Source of the DNA: an uncultured Oscillospiraceae bacterium
GTDB taxonomy: Bacteria > Bacillota > Clostridia > Oscillospirales > Oscillospiraceae
Direction: 5' to 3'
DNA: 64,000 nt
Assembly (NCBI GenBank): GCA_934597585.1
Contig: CAKTSA010000005.1
Coordinates: 10,240 to 74,239 of the forward strand
Of this stretch, positions 8,371 through 17,645 are shown in pieces. Below the pieces are notes generated by a model. The model did no database searches and had not been told where the DNA came from. It saw only the letters and a program-made list of their open reading frames with translations. Numbering within the stretch: the stretch's first letter is position 1; each line of letters begins with the position of its first letter. Both the position numbers and the translations under genes were made by a program.

Positions 8371-9365
8371 AAAAGATCATCGCGCCTGTGCTCTGCGCCC
8401 TGTTGCTGCTGCCGCTGCTGTGCGGCTGCGGCGCGGGGACGGCGGAAGCGGAGCTGACCACGGTACGCCTGAACGAAGTGACCCACTCGGTGTTCTACGC
8501 GCCCCAGTATGTGGCGCTGGAAAAGGGCTTCTTCCGGGAGGAGGGCCTGGCCATTGAGCTGACCAACGGCGGCGGGGCCGACAAGGTGATGACCGCCGTG
8601 GTGTCGGGCCAGAGCGACATCGGCCTGGCCGGGCCGGAGAGCTGCGTCTACATTTACAACCAGGGCAAGGACGACTATCCGGTGGTGTTCGGCCAGCTGA
8701 CGGCCTGCGACGGCGCGTTCCTCATGGGCCGGGAGGATGTGCCCTTTGACTGGGAGGACCTGCGGGGCAAAACCATCATCGGTGGCCGGAAGGGCGGCGT
8801 GCCGGAGATGACGCTGGAGTACGTGCTGCGGCAGCACGGCCTGGAGCCCCAGGTGGACGTGACCGTGGACACCAGCGTGCAGTTCAACATGATGGCCGGT
8901 GCCTTTACCGGCGGCCAGGGGGACTATGTGACGCTGTTCGAGCCCGCCGCCACCCAGGTGGTCGCCTCCGGCGAGGGGTATATCCTCTGCTCCATCGGGG
9001 CGGAGAGCGGCGCCATCCCCTACACCGCCTATTTCGCATCCCAGAGCTATCTCCGGGACCATGACGAGGTGATCGCCGCCTTCTGCCGGGCCATTGCCAA
9101 GGCGCTGGATTGGGTGGATTCCCACACCGACCGTGAGGTGGCCGAGGCCATCATCGCCCAGTTCCCCGACACCAGCCTTGACACGCTGGAGGCCGTTACC
9201 GCCCGCCACCGCCAGATCGGCGCGTGGAACACGCCCCTGACCATGGAAAAGGCCACCCTGGAGCGGCTGGAGACCGTCATGACCCAGGCGGGGGAGCTGA
9301 CGGAGGCGGAATGGGTGGACTTCGACAAGCTGGTGGATAACCACTGGGCGGCGGAGGCGCGATAA
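8367..9365 (+). CDS. NMT1/THI5-like substrate-binding lipoprotein
   Basis: 332-residue lipoprotein with signal peptide and lipobox LLCGC (cysteine about residue 22). The mature part begins VRLNEVTHSVFYAPQYVALEKGFF, the hallmark of the NMT1/THI5-like and SsuA/TauA group, and has the SGQSDIGLAGPES ligand-site loop. It captures the substrate for the two upstream ABC genes; ATG 8367 overlaps the permease stop (ATGA). Candidates are an HMP-type pyrimidine, a sulfonate or nitrate-like anion, but no thiamine or sulfur genes adjoin, so the ligand is unknown. A strong terminator follows. Confidence 0.88.
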   Translation: MKKIIAPVLCALLLLPLLCGCGAGTAEAELTTVRLNEVTHSVFYAPQYVALEKGFFREEGLAIELTNGGGADKVMTAVVSGQSDIGLAGPESCVYIYNQGKDDYPVVFGQLTACDGAFLMGREDVPFDWEDLRGKTIIGGRKGGVPEMTLEYVLRQHGLEPQVDVTVDTSVQFNMMAGAFTGGQGDYVTLFEPAATQVVASGEGYILCSIGAESGAIPYTAYFASQSYLRDHDEVIAAFCRAIAKALDWVDSHTDREVAEAIIAQFPDTSLDTLEAVTARHRQIGAWNTPLTMEKATLERLETVMTQAGELTEAEWVDFDKLVDNHWAAEAR

Positions 9366-9367
9366 AA

Positions 9368-9414
9368 TAAGCAAAGAAACACTGCCTGCGGGCAGTGCTT
9401 CTTTGCTTATTTTT
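9368..9414. terminator. Bidirectional terminator between convergent genes
   Basis: TAAGCAAAGAA-CACTGCC pairs with GGCAGTG-TTCTTTGCTTA around a TGCG loop. T-runs on both strands allow it to serve the ABC operon (+) and the large surface-protein gene (-), whose stop lies at 9417. Confidence 0.85.
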
Positions 9415-9416
9415 GA

Positions 9417-12400
9417 TTATTTCCGTTTCTTGCCGACGAGCCATGTGCCGCCGGCGAGGCTCAGGAGGGCCATAGCGCCGTACAGGGCCACGCCGGGGTC
9501 GCCGGTCTGGCCGGATTTGACGGTTTTGGCGTCATCCTTTTTCCCGTCGTCCTTCTTGCCGCTGAAGGGGAAGCCGCCGCCGGTGCCGGAGGTGAGCCGG
9601 GAGGTCACGGTGTCCTTCTGTCCGATCTCCTGGGTGGTTTTGGCGTCCTTATAGTACTTGCCGCAGTCGGGGCAGTACCAGTACTCGATGTTGCCCTCGG
9701 CGAAGGTGGTGGCCGCCTTGGCGGGTTCGTGCTTCAGGTTGCCGTCGTGGTTATTGGGGGCGGTGCTGCCGTATTCTCCGCCGCAGGTGGTGCACTTGGC
9801 CTTGGCGGTGCAGGTAGCGGTACCGCCGGAGCAGTTCACCGTTTCCGTGTGGCTGGTGTCACGCTTGCAGGTGCGGGTGTGGGTGTCGTTGCCGTTGGGC
9901 TTCCATGCGTTCCAATCGTGGTTGGCGGGGTTCGTTTCGCCATACGCCTTGCCGCAGTCCTTGCAGACCGCCTTTTCAGTGCAGGTAGCCGTACCGCCGG
10001 TGTGCTGGGCATAGCCAGCTTTCTCTGTATTATTGTCCTTCACATCGCAGTAGTCGTTGGCGCACTCGTGCCAGTGATGCGTCGCGTCGGATGCCCACTC
10101 AGTCTTCCAGCTGTGGCCGGTGGCGTCGATCCGCCCATCTTTTGTCGCGCTGCATACTTGACAGGTATATCTCTTTATGCCCGCGGTCAGGCAGGTGGCG
10201 GGTTTCGTTACCGTGCCGCTGTCCCAATCATGAGCGTCCTCGTCAACCGCCTGACAGCTGGAGCAGGTACGGATGTGGGTATCGGTATCGGCGTCGTTGG
10301 GTGTCCACTCGCCCCAGGTGTGGGTATGGTCATTGGTCTGCCAGGTGAATCCGGGCAGAATCATGTTGTTCCCCTCCTTGGACACGCTGTCCCACGGGTC
10401 AGTTCCGGTGCGTTCGCCAGCCTTGAGCGCCGCCAGCACCGTGCCGTCGGCGAAGGCCCTGGCGGGCTTGGCTGTTGCTTCGGCATCTTCCCTTGTGCCT
10501 TCCAGATAGTAGCAGTTCTGAATCTGAACAGGGCCGTCGCCGCCGCCAACGATTCCGCGGACTGTTTCTTTCTCATATTTAGGGTCCAAAGCTTTAACGC
10601 TGCCCGCATTGTAGCAGTTATAGACAGAAACCGAGCCGTTGGCCGCCCCTACGATACCGCCGAGTATGCGGCTGTAGCCCTCAACTTCCCCCACGTTATA
10701 GCAATCATAGATCTTCACATTTGTGCCTACTCCGACGATGCCGCCGCCATTACTACCGTCGCCTTTACGGACCAAACCGGCGTTATAGCAGCCGGTAACC
10801 GTCAGATCGGAAGCAAAACCGACGATACCGCCGCCAGGCTTCGATCCATGAGCAATTACCGCACACAGGTTTCCGCAGTTTTCGATGGTGCCGCCGACAG
10901 CATAGCCAACGATACCGCCAGCCCTGTCGCAAGCTCTTCCGTCTACCAACCCAGCCACTGTCAGATTCTTAATAGTGGCATCTTTCGTATAACCGAACAG
11001 ACCGCTCACAGAAACATCTACATATAGTCCGCTGATGGTATGACCCTGCCCGTCAAAGGTACCGGAATATGCCTTCATTTCGTCATAGCCAGATGCATAT
11101 CCGATCGGCTTCCATTCCTCGTTGTTCAGGTCGATGTTCGCCGTCAGCTTGGCGCAGGCGGCGGTGTTCTGGGGCGGCAGAACCGCATTCTGATTGTTGG
11201 TCTGGGCGCCGTTGACGATCTGCCGGAACAGCTTCAGCTGGTCGGCAGTGCCGATCTGATAGGGGGACTCCTTGGTGCCGAGGCCGTCCATACGGACGGT
11301 TTGGAAGTCGTCTCCCCCGCTCACAAGCTGAAGCGCGTAATCCATCGACACACCCTTGTCGACCTGCGCGTTGTCGCTTCTGATGAACAGGGGCACCTGC
11401 CACGGGTAGCTGGCGTCATTTGTCCCGTAAATGCCGCTGCCGCTGCGGGCCGCTTCGCAGCCGGTGATGCGGGCGTTTCCGCTCATAGCCAGCTGGCAGC
11501 CGGAGCCCATGTACACGCCGCCGCCGAGACCGGCGACGTTGTCGGGCGTATCCGCGGCCTTGCAGCCGGTGATGCTGCCGCCGGACATGGTAAACATGGT
11601 GGGTGCAATGCCGGTGTTAGCCTGCCGCAGCTCAACGCCGCCGCCCAACAGGGCCTCGCAGTCGGTGATGCTGCCGTTGGTCATGGTAAAGGTACCGCTG
11701 CTTTGTATATTCACACCGCCGCCGTTCACGGCTTTACAGCCGGTGATGGTACCGCCGGTCATCTCGAACGCGGAAAGGGTAGTCGAGCCCGCGAGCATAG
11801 CGCCCACACTTACACCGCCGCCGGTGCCGCCGTAAGTATCGCCGGCCTTACAGTCGGAGATGCTGCCGCCGGACATGATGAACACGGGCTTGCGGTCCTC
11901 AGACGTACTCCCGGGGCCGTAGCCCTCTGTTACCACGCCGCCGCCCTCAGTAAGGGCTGTGCAGCCGGTGATGGAGCCGCCGGTCATGGTAAAGAGGCAG
12001 TTATCCCCCACACATACACCGCCGCCAATCCTGGCCGCGCAGTTCTCGATCTTCGCGCCGCCCTCCAGCGTGAAATAGGAAGAGATTATTGTGCGCTGTG
12101 GATCATTCTTCTCATAGGGGGCACAGCTGTATTGCACCAGCACGCCGCCTCCAACGAATGACGGCATTCCAGTAGCTGTACCGCAGCCGGAGATCACGGC
12201 CTTGCCGCCCATCGTGAAGGTGCTGGCGCACACCCATACGCCCATCTGCCTCTGATTTTCGATTCTGCCGCCGGTCATAGCCGCCGTGCCCCGCAGGATG
12301 GCTATGCCGGTCATATCAGGAATGCCGTTGATCTCGCCCGAATACGAATTGGTAATGGTGCCGCCGGTCATGGTCAGCGTGCCGCCACCGGTCACAAATA

Positions 12401-13052
12401 TCGCGACGTCGTTCACACCCGTCATTTCCAGCCTGCCGGTGGCCGCTTCGCTGCCATCCGTCAGCGTCAGCTGGCCGCTCTGACTGCCCTGAAATTCGAC
12501 CAGAATGCCGATCGGGTAATTTTTCGTGAAGCTGGTGTTACGGCCGTATGTTGTTATCGAAATTTGTCTAGGATTCGCAAACTTCAGCGTAAAGCCGTTC
12601 AGATCCAGCGTGACAGCGCGGGTGACGGTCAATGTGCCGTCGAAGACAATGTTCGCCGTCAGCTTGACGGTGGTGACAGTATAATCTTTAATGGCCGCAG
12701 TCAGCTCCTCCGCGGTGCTGACCGCTTTTTCCGCGGCGTTGGTCAGGGTATTCTCGCCCTCGCCGTTCAGCAGGGCCGGGGTATTTTCGCCCTCGGCTTC
12801 CAGCTGGGGTTCCGGGTTTGCTTCCGGCTGCTGTTCCGGCTGCTGGGGCTGTTCCGGTTCCTCCGGCTGGGCCTTCTGCTGCTCCTGCTGGGGCTCCTCC
12901 GCTGTGGCGCCGGTTCCGGCGGCTTCACCGCCGGACGCGCCCGCCGCCGCGGGCGCGTTGTCAACGCCCTCCTCCGCCGCAAAGGCCGCCGCAGGCAGCA
13001 GCGTCAGCGCCAGGCACAGGGCCAGCAGAATGCTGATGATCCGTCGTTTCAT
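9417..13052 (-). CDS. 1211-residue secreted beta-helix/GLUG surface protein
   Basis: Large exported protein. Residues 1-26 are a signal peptide ending AAAFA. A Glu/Gln/Pro-rich stretch follows (about 45-95). About 195-540 is a run of short repeats built on MTGG and ITGC motifs, expected to fold as a right-handed parallel beta-helix. About 680-850 carries GLUG-like repeats (GGIVGYAVGGTIENCGN). About 905-1150 holds repeated CxxC modules with HTWGEW and H-T-W patterns. The C-terminus is a hydrophobic segment followed by GKKRK, preceded by SGQTGDPG, which resembles a sorting signal lacking the usual LP of LPxTG. Binding target unknown; adhesion or matrix role is a guess. Monocistronic. Confidence 0.88.
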   Translation of the reverse strand: MKRRIISILLALCLALTLLPAAAFAAEEGVDNAPAAAGASGGEAAGTGATAEEPQQEQQKAQPEEPEQPQQPEQQPEANPEPQLEAEGENTPALLNGEGENTLTNAAEKAVSTAEELTAAIKDYTVTTVKLTANIVFDGTLTVTRAVTLDLNGFTLKFANPRQISITTYGRNTSFTKNYPIGILVEFQGSQSGQLTLTDGSEAATGRLEMTGVNDVAIFVTGGGTLTMTGGTITNSYSGEINGIPDMTGIAILRGTAAMTGGRIENQRQMGVWVCASTFTMGGKAVISGCGTATGMPSFVGGGVLVQYSCAPYEKNDPQRTIISSYFTLEGGAKIENCAARIGGGVCVGDNCLFTMTGGSITGCTALTEGGGVVTEGYGPGSTSEDRKPVFIMSGGSISDCKAGDTYGGTGGGVSVGAMLAGSTTLSAFEMTGGTITGCKAVNGGGVNIQSSGTFTMTNGSITDCEALLGGGVELRQANTGIAPTMFTMSGGSITGCKAADTPDNVAGLGGGVYMGSGCQLAMSGNARITGCEAARSGSGIYGTNDASYPWQVPLFIRSDNAQVDKGVSMDYALQLVSGGDDFQTVRMDGLGTKESPYQIGTADQLKLFRQIVNGAQTNNQNAVLPPQNTAACAKLTANIDLNNEEWKPIGYASGYDEMKAYSGTFDGQGHTISGLYVDVSVSGLFGYTKDATIKNLTVAGLVDGRACDRAGGIVGYAVGGTIENCGNLCAVIAHGSKPGGGIVGFASDLTVTGCYNAGLVRKGDGSNGGGIVGVGTNVKIYDCYNVGEVEGYSRILGGIVGAANGSVSVYNCYNAGSVKALDPKYEKETVRGIVGGGDGPVQIQNCYYLEGTREDAEATAKPARAFADGTVLAALKAGERTGTDPWDSVSKEGNNMILPGFTWQTNDHTHTWGEWTPNDADTDTHIRTCSSCQAVDEDAHDWDSGTVTKPATCLTAGIKRYTCQVCSATKDGRIDATGHSWKTEWASDATHHWHECANDYCDVKDNNTEKAGYAQHTGGTATCTEKAVCKDCGKAYGETNPANHDWNAWKPNGNDTHTRTCKRDTSHTETVNCSGGTATCTAKAKCTTCGGEYGSTAPNNHDGNLKHEPAKAATTFAEGNIEYWYCPDCGKYYKDAKTTQEIGQKDTVTSRLTSGTGGGFPFSGKKDDGKKDDAKTVKSGQTGDPGVALYGAMALLSLAGGTWLVGKKRK

Positions 13053-13163
13053 GTGTCGTCCTCCTTGTCGTTTTCCCGCGGCCCGTGCCGCAGGGTCTTG
13101 TCCCTCTATCCTTATCGGAATATCGTCCGTCTTCTGCGTGGCACACGTGCCATTCTATACTAT

Positions 13164-13192
13164 ATTTTACCACACTCCCCGCCCAAAGGCAA
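13164..13192 (-). promoter_or_regulatory. Promoter of the 1211-residue surface protein gene
   Basis: Minus strand: -35 TTGCCT (13187-13192), 17-bp G-rich spacer, -10 TAAAAT (13164-13169), about 110 bp before the start codon. It resembles the promoter before the ECF sigma gene at 45311-45339 (22 of 29 positions identical), including the GGCGGGG spacer core. Confidence 0.55.
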
Positions 13193-13347
13193 GCACTGTT
13201 TGCCGCCCCGCCACGGCGGCTGCCGCATTTTTCCTTTTTTGGAACATTTTCCCTGCCCGGGGTGTCTTTTACAGGGGGACCACCGCCTAAATATGGTGGT
13301 TATCTGACAAAACTCCCCAATTTTTTGTGTTTTTTTCGTATTTTTTG

Positions 13348-13376
13348 TAGACAAGGGCGGCGCCGGATGCTATACT
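13348..13376 (+). promoter_or_regulatory. Promoter of the dockerin/cohesin operon
   Basis: -35 TAGACA (13348-13353), 17-bp spacer, and an extended -10 TGCTATACT (hexamer 13371-13376). It lies about 95 bp before ATG 13471. Confidence 0.65.
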
Positions 13377-13470
13377 GACTTTGAATATATTATGTAAAGC
13401 GGTGGAAAGGGTTTTTGCCGTTCCGGCTTTGCATTGTCTGCGGATTCTGACGAAGAGTGAGGAAAACGGT

Positions 13471-15894
13471 ATGAAGCTATTACGAAAAGGTACCGCCCTG
13501 CTGCTGAGCTTTGCCATCGTGCTGGGCCTGGTGGGCAGCGGCCTGCTGCTGCAGACCCTGGCTGAAACGGCCATGACCTGGTACAACGCCAAATATGACG
13601 CGCTGAGCCGCTATTATGAGATCGGCAACAGCAGCAGCGGACCCGGCTGCATCGCCTCTACCCCCGGCGATCCCGGCGGTATCTCCTATGGTCTGTACAT
13701 GTTCGCCAGCCGGGCCGGCACGCCCTATGCCTTTGCCCAGTGGTGCCAGAGCAGCAGCACCAGCGCTATCTACCGGGACATCGGCGATCGGCTGGTCTAC
13801 GCCTATAACAACCCCAGCCCCGGCTACGGCACCAACTTCAACAACGCCTGGGAGGAAGTAAACCTGCTGTATAAGGAGACCTTCGGTCAGGCGCAGTATG
13901 ACTATACCATGGCCAAGTTCTACACCCCCCTGGTCAGCGCGGTGGAGAGCAGCGTGGCGGGCTTTAAGATCGACAACTACTCCGTGGCGCTGAAGAATGT
14001 GTTCTGGAGCCGCGCCGTGCAGCACGGCGTCAGCGACGCCTGCTCCCTGATCCAGCGGGCCTTTACCGCCCTGGGGGGCTTTGCCAACCAGCCGGAGGGG
14101 CAGCTGATCCAGGCCATCTATAACGAATCCGGCCGCCTGGTGACCCCCGAGGAGCTGCGCAGCGAGAACGGACGCACCGGCGAGACCATGTCCGGCAACG
14201 ACGCCAACAAGTACGGCATCACCGGTAAGATCATGCGCTACTACTATGGCTGCTCCGGCGATGTGCAGTTCGGCGTCTACTCCCGCCTGCGGGTCCGGGA
14301 GCCTGCCGACGCCCTGGTGATGCGGATGAACAACAAGAGCGCCTCCGTGGCCGAGGGCAGCTATCAGATCCTGCTGAACAGCGTCGACCAGAAGCTGGCC
14401 CTGGACGCCGCCGGCGGCACCGCGGCCCTGAACGGCAGGGACGTCGAAAACAGTGTCCAGACCTTTACCCTGACCTATTACGAGGGGCAGTTCTATACCC
14501 TGTCCGCCACCGTGGGCGGCGCCACCCTGCGCCTGGCTGCCAGCCAGAGCGGCGCGGTCCTGGCCAAGCCCGATACCTCCGACAGCCAGAAGTGGCTGCT
14601 GGAGGACGCCACCTCCGGCAAGCTGCTGAAGAACGTGGCCACCGGTACATATCTCTCCGCGGCGGACAATAAGCTGGTGATGGCCGCCTCCACTGCTGAG
14701 TCGCCCGCCTCCGCCTGGTATCTCTCCCCCAAGGTCGGCGATGCGGCGGACTGGACCACAGAGGGGATCATCTATCCCACCAAGGATAACGTGCTGGTGG
14801 CAAAGAACTCCAGCTTCCCCGTCCGGGGCGTCATCTCCTGCTCGGCACCCATCACCAACGTCACCTTCCGGGTGACCACCGCTGGCGGCGGCGCTGCCAT
14901 CAACGCCACCGCCAGCCCCAACGCCACCGCCTATGACCTGATGAATCTGGACAACGCTGTGGCCTACAGCAGCCTGTCTGCCGGTGACTATACCCTGACC
15001 CTGACGGCCACGGCCGGCGGCAGCACCGTCACACTGGCCGAGTCCCAGTTCACCGTGTCCCCCAACAACGGCCAGGTGGGCGACGACGAGACCTATACCG
15101 TCACCTTCGATCCCAACGGCGGCACTCTCAGCGGCAGCAGCACCAAGAGCGTGAAGCTCAGCGACATCGTCTACGGCAAGCTGCCCACCGCCAGCAAGGA
15201 GGGCTTCTCCTTCATCGGCTGGTTCACCGCCAAGGAGGGCGGCGAGCAGATCATGGCCGGCAACAAGATCGTTGCCAGCAACCTGACCCTGTATGCCCAT
15301 TACGCCAATGTGTATACCTACACCTTCCTGGATGCCGACAACGAGACCTATATGGTGGGCACCGTGGCCGAGGGCGAGCTGATCCCCGCCCCCCTGGGCA
15401 CCCCCGCCAAGGCCCCTGACGGCAAGTATACCTATCGCTTCAGCGGCTGGGACGGCTACACGGAGGGCAAGACGGTCATGGAGGCCCAAAACATGGTCTT
15501 TAAGCCCATCTATGCCGCCACACCTCTGGAGGAGCTGCCCGGCAGCGCCGGCTACTGGAAGGGCCTGACCCCCGGCATCACCGCCGGACAGCTGGGCGGC
15601 GGCGCCGTTGTCTATGACGGCAAGACTGCGGTGTCCTCTACCACCACTATCTCCACCGGCATGACCGCCGTGGTGAACAACAAGAGCTACACCCTGGTGG
15701 TCAAGGGCGACGTCAACGGCGACGGCCGCATCACCATCACCGACGTGGTGGCCCTGCAGTCCCACGTGGTGGGCAAGCAGACGCTGACCGGCGCCTATAA
15801 GGAGGCCGCCGACCTGAACGGTGACACCAACATCACCATTACCGACGTGGTCAAGGCCGCCCGCGTCATCGTCGGAAAAGACAGTCTCAGCTGA
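13471..15894 (+). CDS. Secreted cell-wall-hydrolase-like protein with C-terminal dockerin
   Basis: 807-residue exported protein, preceded by a purine-rich ribosome site. Residues 1-32 are a signal peptide. About 35-260 resembles phage-type/chitosanase-fold peptidoglycan hydrolases: SRYYEIGN (likely catalytic Glu50), then GDPGGISYGLYMFAS, LKNVFWSRAVQHG and IYNESG. About 285-425 looks like a beta-trefoil; about 430-530 an Ig-like region; about 540-612 an InlB/Flg_new repeat (VTFDPNGGTL...GWFTAKEGG). The C-terminus (about 743-802) has the two calcium-loop repeats of a type I dockerin, GDVNGDGRITITDVVAL and ADLNGDTNITITDVVKA. The next gene, 15 bp on, encodes a membrane-anchored cohesin, so this enzyme is probably docked at the cell surface. 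The substrate, peptidoglycan or another aminoglycan, is inferred. Confidence 0.82.
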   Translation: MKLLRKGTALLLSFAIVLGLVGSGLLLQTLAETAMTWYNAKYDALSRYYEIGNSSSGPGCIASTPGDPGGISYGLYMFASRAGTPYAFAQWCQSSSTSAIYRDIGDRLVYAYNNPSPGYGTNFNNAWEEVNLLYKETFGQAQYDYTMAKFYTPLVSAVESSVAGFKIDNYSVALKNVFWSRAVQHGVSDACSLIQRAFTALGGFANQPEGQLIQAIYNESGRLVTPEELRSENGRTGETMSGNDANKYGITGKIMRYYYGCSGDVQFGVYSRLRVREPADALVMRMNNKSASVAEGSYQILLNSVDQKLALDAAGGTAALNGRDVENSVQTFTLTYYEGQFYTLSATVGGATLRLAASQSGAVLAKPDTSDSQKWLLEDATSGKLLKNVATGTYLSAADNKLVMAASTAESPASAWYLSPKVGDAADWTTEGIIYPTKDNVLVAKNSSFPVRGVISCSAPITNVTFRVTTAGGGAAINATASPNATAYDLMNLDNAVAYSSLSAGDYTLTLTATAGGSTVTLAESQFTVSPNNGQVGDDETYTVTFDPNGGTLSGSSTKSVKLSDIVYGKLPTASKEGFSFIGWFTAKEGGEQIMAGNKIVASNLTLYAHYANVYTYTFLDADNETYMVGTVAEGELIPAPLGTPAKAPDGKYTYRFSGWDGYTEGKTVMEAQNMVFKPIYAATPLEELPGSAGYWKGLTPGITAGQLGGGAVVYDGKTAVSSTTTISTGMTAVVNNKSYTLVVKGDVNGDGRITITDVVALQSHVVGKQTLTGAYKEAADLNGDTNITITDVVKAARVIVGKDSLS

Positions 15895-15909
15895 TAGGAG
15901 GATATCACG

Positions 15910-17562
15910 ATGAAGCAGAAGACCTCTTCCCTGATCAAGCTCGTGCTGACGCTGGCACTGACCCTGCTGATCCTGCTGCCCCAGCGGGCAGAGGCCGCCA
16001 GCGCCTCCCTGTCCGGCAACGGCACCGTCCAGGCCGGCAGCACCGTCACGCTGACGCTCAGTGTCTCCGGCAGCAACATCATGGGCGTGGACGCCACCCT
16101 GGAATACGACAGCAGCGCCCTGGAGTTCACCAACTACGATCAGAAGATCAGCGGCTGGACCATGGACTACAGCAACAACAAGTTCGTGCTCTACGGCGTC
16201 GGCAATCCCATCAACTCCAGCACCAGCGTGCTGACCGTCACCTTCCGCGTGAAGAGCGGCCTGGCCAGCGGCACGGCGCTGAACGCCGACTTCAAGAACA
16301 TCACCGTCTCCAACGGCGAAAAGGACGAGAGCATCTCCAGCGCCTCCTGGTCCGGCAAGGTGGACGCCCCACTCAGCAGCAACTGCGACCTGAGCTCCCT
16401 CAGCTGCTCCAACGCCACCCTCAGCCCCGCCTTCAGCAAGAACACCACCTATTACACCGCCACGGTGCCCTATTCGGTGGAGTCCCTGAACCTGAGCTAT
16501 AAGGCGGCGGACGGCTCCTCCAAGGTGGCCGTCAGCGGCAATACGCTGGTGGTGGGCAGCAATACCGTCACCCTCACCTGCACCGCCGCCACCGGCGCCA
16601 AAAAGACCTATACCATCACCGTCACCCGGGAGCAGGACCCCAACTACAAGCCCAGCACCGACGCCCTGCTGAAGGAGCTGACGCTGGATGTGGGCACCCT
16701 CAGCCCCACCTTCTCCGGCGCGGTGACCGACTATGTGGCCTACGTCCCCTATGAGACCCGCACCGCCACCCTGACCGGCGTCGCCAAGGACGAAAAGGCC
16801 CTGAACGTCACCGAGTCCACCATGCAGCTGGGCAAGGAGGGCGACAATGTGATGACCGTCACCTGCACCGCAGAGGACGGCACAACCTCCAAGACCTATA
16901 CCGTCCATGTGTACCGCATGCCCAAGTACGAGGGCATTATCCCCACCATGGAGATCGTCGATCCCGACATTCCGCCTGAGCCCCCCACCTACTCCGTCCC
17001 CATGACGGTGACGCTGCCCCTGGTGGGCGAAATGGCCACCACCATCGCCCTGATCATCGGCGCGGCGCTGCTGGTGATCATCCTGCTGCTGGTGGGCTTC
17101 CTGCTGGGCCGCATCGGCCACGGCGGCGGATACGATGACGACGACGGCGATGACGACGATACGCCGCCCCAGCCGCCCCGGCCCGACCGCGGTGCGTCCC
17201 GGCCCCAGGCCCAGCCTGTCCCGCCGGTAAAGACCGCCCCGCAGCCGCCCCAGCGTCCGGTGCAGAAGGCCGTCGCCCAGCCGTCCCAGCGCCCCGCAAT
17301 GCCTGCCGCGCCCCAGCGCAAGGTGTCTGACGATACCCTGACCAGTCCCTTCGTGGAGGACCTGTCCGCCAAGATGCAGCAGGAGCTGGCCCAGCGCCAG
17401 GCGGCGGAATCCGCCCGCCAGGCCGCCGAGGCCGAGGCCGCCCGTCAGGCCGCCGACGCCGCCCAGCGGGCAGCTGACGCCGCTGACCCCGCCGCAGCCG
17501 CCGAGCGCAAGGTGGACAACATGTCCCTGGACGAGCTGTTGAACGACATCCATAATATGTAA
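15910..17562 (+). CDS. Membrane-anchored cohesin-domain protein
   Basis: 550 residues. Signal peptide 1-30 (ends AEA). About 31-155 matches a cohesin fold: GTVQAGSTVTLTLSVSGSNI, GVDATLEYDSSALEF, and SVLTVTFRVKSGLASGT. Two cadherin-like beta-sandwich repeats follow (about 157-240 and 252-340; each begins LSSLS/LKELTL and ends in TYTI/TYTV). One transmembrane helix (about 374-398) is followed by an Asp-rich then Pro-rich tail and an Ala/Gln/Arg-rich probable coiled coil, ending MSLDELLNDIHNM. The cohesin therefore faces outward. AGGAGG precedes ATG 15910. Because the upstream gene ends in a dockerin, the pair plausibly forms a two-component surface complex. The cytoplasmic tail, unusual for a scaffold, may contact an intracellular partner. 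Confidence 0.82.
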   Translation: MKQKTSSLIKLVLTLALTLLILLPQRAEAASASLSGNGTVQAGSTVTLTLSVSGSNIMGVDATLEYDSSALEFTNYDQKISGWTMDYSNNKFVLYGVGNPINSSTSVLTVTFRVKSGLASGTALNADFKNITVSNGEKDESISSASWSGKVDAPLSSNCDLSSLSCSNATLSPAFSKNTTYYTATVPYSVESLNLSYKAADGSSKVAVSGNTLVVGSNTVTLTCTAATGAKKTYTITVTREQDPNYKPSTDALLKELTLDVGTLSPTFSGAVTDYVAYVPYETRTATLTGVAKDEKALNVTESTMQLGKEGDNVMTVTCTAEDGTTSKTYTVHVYRMPKYEGIIPTMEIVDPDIPPEPPTYSVPMTVTLPLVGEMATTIALIIGAALLVIILLLVGFLLGRIGHGGGYDDDDGDDDDTPPQPPRPDRGASRPQAQPVPPVKTAPQPPQRPVQKAVAQPSQRPAMPAAPQRKVSDDTLTSPFVEDLSAKMQQELAQRQAAESARQAAEAEAARQAADAAQRAADAADPAAAAERKVDNMSLDELLNDIHNM

Positions 17563-17569
17563 AAAGCAA

Positions 17570-17606
17570 AAAGGGAGGTGTACCAGGAGCACACCTCCCT
17601 TTTTGG
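17570..17606 (+). terminator. Terminator after the cohesin gene
   Basis: AAAGGGAGGTGT and ACACCTCCCTTT pair across a short loop, followed by TTGG. It closes the dockerin/cohesin operon. Confidence 0.8.
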
Positions 17607-17609
17607 CAA

Positions 17610-17641
17610 AAAACCGGCAGGAGGTATATCCTCCTGCCGGT
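17610..17641 (-). terminator. Terminator of the convergent lipoprotein gene
   Basis: CCGGCAGGAGG and CCTCCTGCCGG pair around TATAT. On the minus strand the hairpin is followed by TTTTTT, so it terminates the frameshifted lipoprotein gene. Confidence 0.8.
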
Positions 17642-17645
17642 GGCT

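Larger units (their letters stand above)
13053..13470. other. Divergent intergenic region with two promoters
   Basis: 418 bp between the divergent surface-protein and dockerin-hydrolase genes. It contains a promoter for each direction (separate entries) and a T-rich stretch at 13321-13347 just upstream of the dockerin promoter. No gene is seen; in-frame extensions of the dockerin gene back to 13381 lack a ribosome binding site. Confidence 0.6.

Noticed and set aside
13471..15894. Dockerin hydrolase as a prophage endolysin
   Set aside because: It has its own signal peptide, accessory surface domains and a dockerin, and no phage structural, holin or integrase genes are near.
13480..17592. A 1370-codon open frame on the minus strand across the dockerin and cohesin genes
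   Set aside because: Its product is a Gly/His/Gln-rich low-complexity shadow of the high-GC plus-strand genes, with no start signal or recognisable domain.
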